NCBI GenBank assembly: GCA_024364735.1
Contig: JAGFNQ010000869.1
Location: forward strand, 446,274-510,273
Origin: Boesenbergia rotunda
Taxonomy: Eukaryota; Streptophyta; Magnoliopsida; Zingiberales; Zingiberaceae
DNA length: 64,000 nt
Direction of reading: 5' to 3'
Positions 1-8,948 of this stretch are shown here, one piece after another. Each line of letters starts with the position of its first letter. Position 1 is the stretch's first letter. A program made the position numbers and the translations under genes. The notes beneath the pieces are model-generated. The model saw only the letters and a list, made by a program, of their open reading frames with translations, was not told the origin of the DNA and made no database searches.

Positions 1-1106
1 TTGAATGGCAGTATGGTATCATAGCAGAAAGGGCTGGTCGGATTAGAGGGTCTTATGTGATAGTTGCATGTCAAATCAGAGAAGGATATCTGATACAGTT
101 GGAATGAGGATTTGAGGTTGTGTTCATATCAGAAAGGAGGAGCGTGCCAAGGAAAGTCAAGAAGAAATAAAATGGCTTTATCAGAGTTTTCTGTTTTGAA
201 AATTATGCTAAGGTTGGATTGGTGATGGATCTAAAGTGGAAGGTGGTGATTAGCTTTGGAGAAGTTTGTTTGTAAATCTTGCTGTTAGAAATTCAGATTT
301 GATACGCTGGTTTGAGCTGTCAATGTTTATCAGTTTGTCTACTGTTTGCATGGAAGGAAGATTGGTGTTTCAGATGGCTAGATATTGATCTTCAGAGGAT
401 TTGTTTGGTTTCTGTGTCCTGGGTCCTCAGTCAAGGTTTTTAATGGAAGATATGAATGTGCTGAAAAGAGAGAGAGTTACATCTGACAGGGGTTAAGGAG
501 AAACGGATGGAGATGGGCAGATATGTAGGGATGGTGAATAGATCCAATAGATCCATCTTTGGTCTATCTAGTCCATAGTAACGGCTAGGGTAAAGACTTA
601 TCAAATCCGTTTTTGACTGATCACTTGCCTAAAGTGAACTTCGGGTGTGAAAAGTTTGTATATATGAAGCAATGCGGCAAAGGATTTTTGGTATGCATGA
701 AGTGATGCGGCAAAGGTTTTTTTTTGATACATAAAGAGATGCGGCAAAGGAAGTTAGTGACTGTAAATTTGTAGGAATTAAATATGTTGTTTGAAGGCCG
801 ATGGGAATGCAAAGGGAAGTGAATTGGTTGGAAGGTTTCACATTATGGGAAAGTTTTTTTTATCTTAAGTTTTTGTTTTCAATAAGGATTAAGATGGAAG
901 AGGTGTGATCCATACTGACAAATTTTTTGTTAATCCGTTTGAGCCTTTTGTAATTCTATATTAGAATGTTAGATTTAGGCCCCTTCTAATATGGATTTTC
1001 TTTTCAGAATAAAATTTTGCTTTTAAATTAAAAATATATATATAACATATTCAACCATTATATATTATCCAATAATTTAAATTTCTTACAATGAAGGTGG
1101 TTGAAA
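1..1106. other. Non-coding stretch, no gene recognised
   Basis: No convincing reading frame or known domain is visible on either strand. The short frames at 621-841 on the minus strand are low-complexity and come from three spaced copies of a gatgcggcaaagg motif between about 670 and 750. The region may be intergenic, or intron of the unidentified minus-strand gene whose candidate exons begin near 1745. Confidence 0.4.
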
Positions 1107-1124
1107 ATATATAGAGTTGTATGA

Positions 1125-1456
1125 AAAGAATGATTAACGAGGTTTTATCAACCTCGGGCGATCGACCCGGCCACACGGAAGTTTTCCACTGGCTCGGCCT
1201 CATGGAAGTTTCCCACCGGTTGCCTCCGAGGCTTTGGTACAGCGGTAGGGCGACTAGTCGCTATCTCAGGCATTCATGGTTCGATCCCCAGCTACGACGT
1301 ATTTGCAGAAATTTTTCCTCCAAATGGGGCTCAAATCCTGGGATGCTGGGCTTCTAGACCGCCCACCGTGAGCACTTTTCGATTTACCCTGACGGGCGGT
1401 GGGAAACTTCCGTGAGACTAGGCGGGTCGTCCGAGGTTGAAAAAACTTCGTTAATC
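1125..1456 (+). mobile_element. tRNA-derived SINE with inverted 3' tail (foldback form)
   Basis: A Pol III A-box-like tract (tggtacagcggtagggc, about 1235) and a B-box (ggttcgatccccagc, about 1279) mark a tRNA-derived SINE body that runs to about 1440. In addition, the first 90 bases are an inverted copy of the SINE's own 3' end, so the element begins and ends with terminal inverted sequences (atgattaacgaggtttt against its complement at 1440-1456). It is flanked by atatatagagttgtatga at 1107-1124 and 1457-1474. The body is homologous to the minus-strand SINE next to it. Confidence 0.7.
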
Positions 1457-1474
1457 ATATATAGAGTTGTATGA

Positions 1475-1726
1475 AAAAAAAATGATGAACCAGGTAGCAG
1501 ACAAATTGAACCTGGGGTGACTGGCCCGGCCCCACGGAAGTTTTCCACCGGTCACCAGGGTAAATCGGGAAGCGCTCGCGGTGGTCAGTCTAGAAGCCCA
1601 GCGGCCCAGGATTCGCGCCCCATTTGGAGGAAAAATTCCTGCAAAATGCGCCGTAGCTGGGGATCGAACCGCGGATGCATGGGTTAACAACTAATGACCT
1701 TACCGCTGCACCATAGCCCCGGGGGC
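1475..1726 (-). mobile_element. tRNA-derived SINE, minus strand
   Basis: Read on the minus strand, the element starts near 1726 with an A-box-like tatggtgcagcggtaagg and a B-box ggttcgatccccagctac. It shares the body of the neighbouring SINE (aatttttcctccaaatgggg) and ends in a T-rich tail near 1475. It is bounded by atatatagagttgtatga at 1457-1474 and atatatagaattgtatga at 1727-1744. These are the same target sequence used by the element on its left, so both inserted at one site. Confidence 0.75.
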
Positions 1727-1744
1727 ATATATAGAATTGTATGA

Positions 1745-2303
1745 GCTACTAGATGAGGAGGTCGTCCTAAATAGAATCAAATAATAAGTATCAATTAACT
1801 CTTTTATTGTAAAAACATTAGTATTTACACCAGATAAAGTAGCCATAGTAAAAGAGAAATGCGCTTCCTCCCAAACAAGTTCTGTTGTAGGCCCACAAAA
1901 AAATTAATTACTTTTAATAAGGTAAATAAATATTAGAACATGTGAATTTTTAAACTTGTGACAAAATTAAATTAACTATATAATCAAGAATTAAAACTAA
2001 CATACTTTAATTTTTCCAATGTTTTTAACAAGTAGGTCACATCTTCATTTTGTTCTTTCTTCTTGGGAGTCTTAAATTGTTTTTTGACATAATACCATAA
2101 TAAAAAACTTATAATTAGTGATTGAAATCAAACTACTCAAACTAATTGATGTGTAAGTACAGACTTATTACAATGGCTTGCAATATCATTTTATTAAGTT
2201 TGACAATTCTTTCAATCTCCTTCTTAGCTTCTTCAGAATTTCCTTTAGGATTTGAGATAATCTCTCCCTCTTCTTATGTATCATACATATCAATTTATTC
2301 TTA
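1745..2303 (-). CDS. Candidate exons of an unidentified host gene (downstream part)
   Basis: Three minus-strand stretches look like exons with AG/GT borders: about 2172-2268 (a Lys/Glu-rich segment containing NSEEAKKEIERIVKLNKM), 2006-2070 (TPKKKEQNEDVTYLLKTLEK) and 1745-1881 (containing LVWEEAHFSFTMATLSG). The splice phases between the last two do not join cleanly, so an exon may be missing or the gene decayed. The product is not recognised; the Lys/Glu-rich parts may be coiled coil. The gene continues on the far side of the 22 kb gypsy insertion, at 24626-25099. Confidence 0.35.
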
Positions 2304-2308
2304 TCCCT

Positions 2309-4903
2309 TGTCACACTCCAGAGGCACATGCTTACTAGAAAATTGGGAAGCATCTCTCCTATACGGTGGACAAATTGGGGCATATAATACATAATCTCTC
2401 ACATATATAGCTTAGTCATCATTAACATTAAAGTAAAAGCACAACTACGCAGTTAATAGCTTTAGACAAATTTGAATTAGCAGTGAGGAGAGTCCTAATA
2501 CCCAAAAGATATGAACATAACAAACCAACAAGACGATACCGGATAAATAAATAAATAAATGCGAAACTCACAAAGTGCAGAAAATAAAATAACTAAAATC
2601 AAATACCCAAAACAACTACACCGAGGGACTGGCAACTGAATCCTCTCGTGGCTCCAAGTAAAACATCTACCTGCTACCTAAAACAAAAATGAGTGATAGC
2701 AGTGACGAGTCCGGGCGGACTCAGCGGTATATGAGTCGACAATTGCATGGCATAATAAAAGATAAACTAAGTAGATAAAACAACAGGTACAATCCATAAG
2801 GAATATAAGAATACCTAAACATGCATAACATATATCAAACAACATGGTATAAAACAAAACTACAACTAAGCATGTACGAAAAACCTCATGATATTACAAT
2901 ATCAAAACATACATGCATGTCAACCAAATGCAACAAACATAGCTCATATAAATGCAACAACCACATGAAAATGCATAAATGCAATAGATGCAATGACATG
3001 TGTCACCCCTGACGCCAGTCAAGCCGCTAACACATCACATTTGTGTGACCGAGTGGGTAGGGTTGTGACAACTATACGCACTCCAACGAATACCAAAGAT
3101 ATATGTGGTTCAGTGGATAGGATGCTGGGGAGCCAACTGCTCTAAACCCCGATATATAGGGGGAGCAATCAACAGCTCTAGTAGCCCTCGAAAACAACAG
3201 TGAGGGTGTCACTGCATGCCTACAGTTGCAACATGTGTGGCATAACAGGACAGTTGATCGTACTCTAGCAGCTACCACAACAACAAGTGGCAGAGTAAAC
3301 AGAGCAACTAAATGACTAACAACGGCTTAATCAAATGAAAGCCTAACAGTTGTTAGTATGCAATGTGCAGGTATGGTGTATGCTACAAGAAGCACAAACA
3401 ACTGGAAAACAACGATGCAACCAAAATCTAACAAGTATCAACGATGCGGCGATACAATCAACCAAGTATCGAAAATCAACGATTATGCATCTACACTACT
3501 AGGTAGGATATTTCTAATGCCCAATAAAACTAATTATGTTTAATGAACCTCTGAGTACTCACATACAAGCGGTACTTTACATAACAGAAATTCAATAGAA
3601 GACTGTACGGATACGAAATTTCGAATAACTCGAAGATCAACGAAGAAAAGTATCAACGACAACAATAAACAATCAACGACAAAGAACAAGGTCAAGCAAC
3701 CTATTTAGACATAAAACAATCATGCTTAAAGGTAAAAGAACTACACGAGTACAATGGAGAAGTACCTACCTTTATTATAGAAGTTTGTGAACGAAGAGGA
3801 CCTTCCACGATTAACTAAACGAATCCAAATCAAGGTCATGTATAAATGATAAAATTTAGTAATTATAAAATAAATAAATTAGCTCAGTCTCAGACCTCTT
3901 ACTGCTCTCCACAAATCACAACCTTTATGCACACTGCTTACGTGAGTAAATATCACTTAGCACACTACAATGAACACTTAGATTAATCGATTATGCTATA
4001 CAAGCTTTAAAACTTCATATTTAAGTAAAACATGACAAAAACTAATTAACTACTACTCATCCCTTTTTGGCAAACAATGGTAATAAAGTGTAAAACCAAC
4101 AATAGTCTGAAACAATGCCATGTTAAAATCACTGAACTGCTACAGCCAAAATATTAGAAACTGCTTCGTATAAGTGAAACAGCTTTGTCAGAAAACAGGC
4201 AAATCAACATGTCAAAACACCATATCAGACATCATGCCATTAACCAGTGGTAGAGTATATGGTCATAGTTTCCGCATGACATACTAAATCATAGGTATTT
4301 TATTTGAAGCATGTATGCGTATGCATGTGTAGATACAGATATATGTGGTATCGCAAGATAGAGATCCGAACAGGAAATTTTTACCTAATAGACCATCAAA
4401 TCTCTTTTCAAAGAAATTGCTAACAATCAAACCTTCCTCACCTTAATTGCGTCGATGCCCAAACTGACAATCCGAAATTCATCCAGAGCAGAGGCTTTCC
4501 GAAGAGTGAAAATCGACGCAGAGGTTTTGCAAAGAGGGGGTTGCGCTTCGCTATGAGAAGGTCCTAACTTCAGCATGCTTGCTGGGGATGAGGGAACAAG
4601 AATGGCGCCTGGCGAAGAAGAGGAAGGGGTCCTCCGGCTCCGGCATGAGCAGAGGGAAATCAAGACAGAGAAAGCTGTCGGCGCAGGAAAAATCATGGCA
4701 TTAGGCGGTTTCGAGAGTAATCGGCACAGAGGAGAGGGAGTCGGGGAAGAGAAACGGGAAGAGTGGATTAAAGAGGGAAGTTAGGGTTTTTTATTTGTTT
4801 TGACTCTTTTGCAAAAAGGCCCCTCTAAGTTTAAATAATTCCAACTAAGCCCTTATGTTTTGAATTTTTCCCGTTTAACCCACTATCTTTTCGGTATTCA
4901 TTA
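2309..4903 (-). repeat. 3' LTR of the large gypsy element
   Basis: It begins TGTCACACTCC on the plus strand and aligns along its length with 22300-24620. Shared landmarks are the gcatctctcctatacgg segment, the cacccctgacgc segment and the final aagcccttatgttttgaa segment. The orientation is minus: the adjacent purine tract (plus-strand ttatccccca at 4904-4913) lies on the higher-coordinate side. The terminal bases next to that tract are degenerate (cggtattCATTA instead of cggtattTGACA). The 5' LTR is a few hundred bases shorter because of many small deletions. Confidence 0.85.
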
Positions 4904-4956
4904 TTATCCCCCACTAACAAAAATTTGGTTCCCAAATTTCGCTAGTAAACCACAAC

Positions 4957-5025
4957 CAAATACTAGTCAACCACAACCAAATACTAGTCAATAACAACAA
5001 ATACTAGTCAACCACAACAAGTATC
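4957..5025. repeat. Short tandem repeat beside the polypurine tract
   Basis: About four imperfect copies of accacaaccaaatactagtca lie just inside the 3' LTR of the gypsy element, between the end of the integrase region and the purine tract. No coding role is visible. Confidence 0.6.
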
Positions 5026-5089
5026 AACACCTCAAATATAATATAAATACTGAATAAAAACCTACCATACGCACCTCAAATAAATAGAT

Positions 5090-6141
5090 GAGGGTAGCGA
5101 GCTCTGATCGTATCCTCGAGCTCTCAAGTAGCTTCCTCATCAGAGTGGTGCTGCCAACCAACTTTGACCAAACCGAACTGTCTTGTTCCTCAACCGATGC
5201 TCTTTGCGGTCCAAAATCCGCATAGGTACCTCCTCGTAGGTCGCGTCTGGCTGAAGTGTGACCGGCACCTCCGATAACACATGTGTAGGATTTGGTACAT
5301 ATTTTCTCAGCATGGAAACATGAAACACATCGTGAACTCCAGCAAAAAATGGTGATAATGCTAGACGATAAGCTACTGCTCCAATTCGCTCCAAAATCTG
5401 AAACGGTCCAATGTAGAGCGGAGCTAGCTTACCTCGCAAACCAAACCTCTTCACCCCTTTCGTGGGTGACACCCGTAAGAACACATGATCGCTCACGGAG
5501 AACTCCAAGGGTCTACGTCTCCGATCTGCATAACTCTTTTGACGATCCTAAGCCTCTGACAGACGGCATCTGATAGTATGTACTAGCTCTACATCACGCT
5601 GAATACTCTGAGGACCTAGCAACTGAGATTCCCCAACCTCCTCCCAGAGGGTGGGTGTCCTGCAAGCTCTACCATGCAACGCCTCAAAAGGTGTCATCTG
5701 AATTGCCGAATGATAGCTATTATTATAGGTAAACTCAACCAAATGTAGGTGACCCTCCCAGTTGCCTCCAAAGTCCATAACACAGGACCTTAACAAATCC
5801 TCTAGCATCTGAATGGTATGCTCCGACTGTCCGTCCGTCTGCGGATGAAAGGCTATACTGAATCAAAGCTTGGTACCCATAGCCTGCTACAAACTCTGCC
5901 AAAACCGCGAAGTGAAACACGGGTCTCTATTTGATATAATGCTCACCCTTCACCTACTGGCACACCAGACATCTAGAAACAAAATCTGCGATATCTTTCT
6001 TCATATCGCTCCATCAGTAGGAACATCTCCAATCTCGGTACATATGGGTTCCGCCTGGATGTATAGCAAACCGAGATCGATGAGCCTCTTGAAGCAACTC
6101 CTCCAAGACCGAATGTGACTTAGGTATGCACAATCTCCCTT
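5090..6141 (-). pseudogene. Gypsy integrase remnant with C-terminal domain
   Basis: Integrase carries out insertion of the retrotransposon DNA. In minus-strand order one sees the zinc-binding HHCC region (ending in CLVC, about 5955-6130), the second half of the catalytic core (NRDPCFTSRFW, then HPQTDGQSEHT) with the helix around TYNNSYHSAI, and the C-terminal domain (SVSDHVFLRVSPTKGVKRFG) running into the start of a chromo-like tail near 5140. A deletion near 5940 removes the segment holding the first catalytic Asp. It corresponds to about 85 residues of the related element at 39123-40343. Frameshifts separate the pieces. The copia insertion at 6147 cuts the region from RNase H, which resumes at 12991. 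Confidence 0.8.
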
Positions 6142-6146
6142 GAAAA

Positions 6147-7544
6147 TGTTGGTGCAGGAAGCACCATATCGAACCTTGTTTTGATATTGGCAAAGGATTC
6201 AAAGTTAAGTTTGTTTGTTTTCTAACAATGTTACTCAAGTGTGCAGAGACAAAGCCCTAGTGAAGGACTGCTAGGCACCTGGCGAAGGACTGCCAGTATC
6301 CAAGCCCTAGCGAAAGACTGCTAGGCAACTGGCGAAGGACTGCCAGTATCCAAGCCCTAGCGAAGGACTGCTAGGCAACTGGCGAAGGACTGCCAGTATC
6401 TAAGACCTAGCAAAGGACTGCTAGGCGCCAGGCGAAGGACAGCCTGGGACTGAAGCCCTAGCGAAGGACTGCTAGGCAACTGGCGAAGGACTGCCAGTTT
6501 ACAAGATCTGATAAAGGACCGTCAGGCAAAAGTCCAACCAGAGGAACGGTTGGCATCAGGTAAATTCTCCCGAGAGGAGTAGGTGAGGACGCGTTCCCCG
6601 TCAAGGGAACAGTAGGCGTCGGTTCGACCTAGGGCTCCATTTTGGAGACCAAAATCAGAACCAAGACAGCTAAGGCTGTACAAATTAATGCTTTATTTTG
6701 TTTTCGGACTAACCCTGGATGCAGGACCAAAGGAACGTGTGTCTGCAGCTCAGAGAGCCTCAAAGGAGTGAGGCAGCAGCTGAGTAGGGCGCCCTAAGTG
6801 TCTAGGGCGCCTCCAAGGTGAACAAGAAACAAGTAAGGCAAAAAGGAGTTCGGCTAACCACTGGCCGAGGCGCCCTCAGCAGCCAGGGCGCCCTGAGCGC
6901 CCAGGGCGCCCTCAGGTGCCAAGGCGCTTCGCGCCTATGCCAGCGAGGCCGATCAACTCTATCCAGCCTAGAAGACCGCGTCAACCAAGGCGCCCTCAGC
7001 GACCAGGGTGCCCAGAGGTCAAACCTCATCCCTATTCAGGTGGGATAAAGCTTGACCGAGCGAAGTACAGATCGGCTGACACGTGGCAGGGCACCCCCGA
7101 CGTCCAGGGCGCCCTAGGTGCTATAAATAGCACCCCTCGACCCCAAGCTTCAACAATCAACTTCGTACCAAAGCTTCCACGCTCTTCTGTGCTCACGCCT
7201 TATTCCAGAAACTGCCCAACTCGAGCGACGACGTCCTGCTGCTTCGAAAAGTCGATCTACAACCAGACGTCGGTAACAGAAGAATTTTTTTTAAAAAAGT
7301 CTATAGTGCTATACTTGTAAATCTCATTCTGTAAACTGATTTTGCGATCATATAGAATTGCCCAAAGTAAACGATCAACGATCGTGGGCCTTGGAGTAGG
7401 AGTCGAACTAGGCTCCGAACCAAGTAAAAAATACTGTGTTCGCGTGTTTTAATTTCTTTCCGCTGTGCAAATTGCTCTTTTCATAAATTCGAAAAGTTTG
7501 TCCATATTCACCCCCCCCCCTCTATCGACTCTATCGATCCAACA
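6147..7544 (+). repeat. 5' LTR of the gag-only copia element
   Basis: The LTR is 1,398 bp. It contains a string of twelve short hairpin modules (6255-6553), a GC-rich block of agggcgccct-type palindromes (6785-7110), a TATA box within the palindrome ggtgctataaatagcacc (about 7116-7133), and a C-run before the CAACA end. The position of the TATA box implies that everything before about 7150 is U3, so the hairpin string would be transcribed only from the 3' LTR copy, near the RNA's 3' end. Confidence 0.88.
6255..6553 (+). repeat. String of 12 hairpin modules with a common loop
   Basis: Modules alternate with stems CCTAGC/GCTAGG and CTGGC/GCCAG around the loop gaaggact. Variants follow with stems CCAGGC/GCCTGG, CTGAT/GTCAG and CCAACC/GGTTGG around loops gaaggaca, aaaggacc and agaggaac. 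The arms change together while the loop stays nearly constant. The same string is present in the 3' LTR at 11724-12022, where one degenerate stem here (CTGAT) is CCTGAC/GTCAGG. Confidence 0.8.
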
Positions 7545-8078
7545 AGTGGTATCAGAGCGGGGTAGTTCAAACCTGGTGCAACCACCAGTTTGAAAGTTTT
7601 TTCGGATTTACGAATTTTTTTTATTTCTTTTCTCTTTGTTAATCAACACAACTCAATCTCGTTCGTTTTTTTTTATAAATAATATCTGTAGGTGTATTTA
7701 AAATATTCTTACGCCTTTTTCAATTTTGAATTTTCATATTTTCACCATAAGTCTGAATTGATAAAACAAATAATTTTTAAAAATTTGTCATAAATTTTTT
7801 TTTAATATTTTAATATTTTTTTCGAAATTCGTGCTACTTTAATTTCAGCAAAATTTTTCCCAAATATTAAAATCTTACTTTTTCATTATTAATCAGAATT
7901 GACAAAATTATCATTTTCAAAAATTTATCATAAATTATTTTTATTATTTTATTATTATTTCGCCTCGAAATTCTTGCAATTTTTTTTTGGCTATTTTTCT
8001 CGATTCCGCACTACTAATCCAAGACTAAGTCTTGGGACAAGATTTTCTTTCTGTTTTTGTAATTTCAGAAATCCTTAA

Positions 8079-8948
8079 ATGGCCAACCAAGAGTGGAACA
8101 GTGCCCGTCCACCGCTATTCTCCGGCGAGAACTTCAATTACTGGAGAAGTCTAATGGAATCCCATCTGAAGGCCAATTTGGATTTATGGTTGATAATCCA
8201 AACGGGGTTTACATTCCCCATAGAAGAAGGAACATCGATCACTTGGGAAAAATTGGACGAACCAACCCTGAGAAAGATCGAGACAGATGCAAGGGCGACT
8301 GCAATCCTACAATGCGGCCTGACCAAAGAAGAACTGAAGCGGGTCGGATCCTTCAATTATGCCAAAGAGATGTGGGAAAAGCTAATCAATCTACACGAAG
8401 AGAGCTCTGATGTTGAGATCTTAGAAGCTCAAGCACAGACAGCTGATTCAGAGTCTGAAGCCGAATCTATAGTTGAAATCAAAACAGAATCGGACTATGA
8501 ATTGATTGAGACGGTAACTGATTTCAAATTATTTTCAAAATTAGAATTAAATAATAAAACAGATACTGTAATGGTCGAGGAAGGTGTAATTTCTAGTGCA
8601 GGGAAGGCTCCAAGAGAACCACCAAAGAAGAGGCCTCAACCAGTACCTGAGTCTAACTCAGACTCAGAATTTGACAACAAAGAAGGAGATCAAACTAAAC
8701 CGGTCCAATCAGCTCGTGATCACTACAAGATGCTAAAGACACAAAAAGGAAAGACGGCAAGTATCAAGGGGGAGATTCCCAATAGGGAATCAAAAGGTAA
8801 ATTTACGATATTTAAAAATATAATATTTACCTCAAAGAACAAAATTAATTCATATAAATTATTTAAGGCTAATATGTTGGAAAACTTAATTCCCAACCTT
8901 GCTGACTTTAAGAAACCCGAGTATTATTTCAATTATGATGTGACTTAG
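8079..8948 (+). CDS. gag: Copia Gag-like protein, 289 aa
   Basis: An open frame of 289 codons starts about 530 bases after the 5' LTR. Its first 110 residues (PPLFSGENFNYWRSLMESHL at the start, then WEKLDEPTLRKIETDARA and YAKEMWEKLINLHEE) match the N-terminal capsid-type region of plant copia Gag proteins (DUF4219/UBN2 families). The rest is acidic and Ser/Lys-rich with no CCHC zinc knuckle, so it is shorter than a full Gag. Gag packages the RNA in cytoplasmic particles. The frame is open while the rest of the element is non-coding, which suggests either recent decay of pol or selection on gag alone; the sequence does not decide between them. Confidence 0.75.
   Translation: MANQEWNSARPPLFSGENFNYWRSLMESHLKANLDLWLIIQTGFTFPIEEGTSITWEKLDEPTLRKIETDARATAILQCGLTKEELKRVGSFNYAKEMWEKLINLHEESSDVEILEAQAQTADSESEAESIVEIKTESDYELIETVTDFKLFSKLELNNKTDTVMVEEGVISSAGKAPREPPKKRPQPVPESNSDSEFDNKEGDQTKPVQSARDHYKMLKTQKGKTASIKGEIPNRESKGKFTIFKNIIFTSKNKINSYKLFKANMLENLIPNLADFKKPEYYFNYDVT

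Noticed and set aside
1121..1690. Frames of 78-79 codons over the SINE pair
   Set aside because: They are conceptual translations of Pol III-derived SINE sequence; A-box and B-box motifs explain the region.
5292..5573. 93-codon plus-strand frame
   Set aside because: Antisense shadow of the gypsy integrase C-terminal region, which has clear family motifs on the minus strand.
6255..6553. CRISPR-like array
   Set aside because: Repeats are near 25 and 50 bases with no unique spacers, lie in a plant LTR, and are better described as hairpin modules.
7201..7320. Possible coding exon after the TATA box of the copia LTR
   Set aside because: Sequence is LTR (R/U5) and repeated in the 3' LTR with the frame not preserved in a meaningful way.
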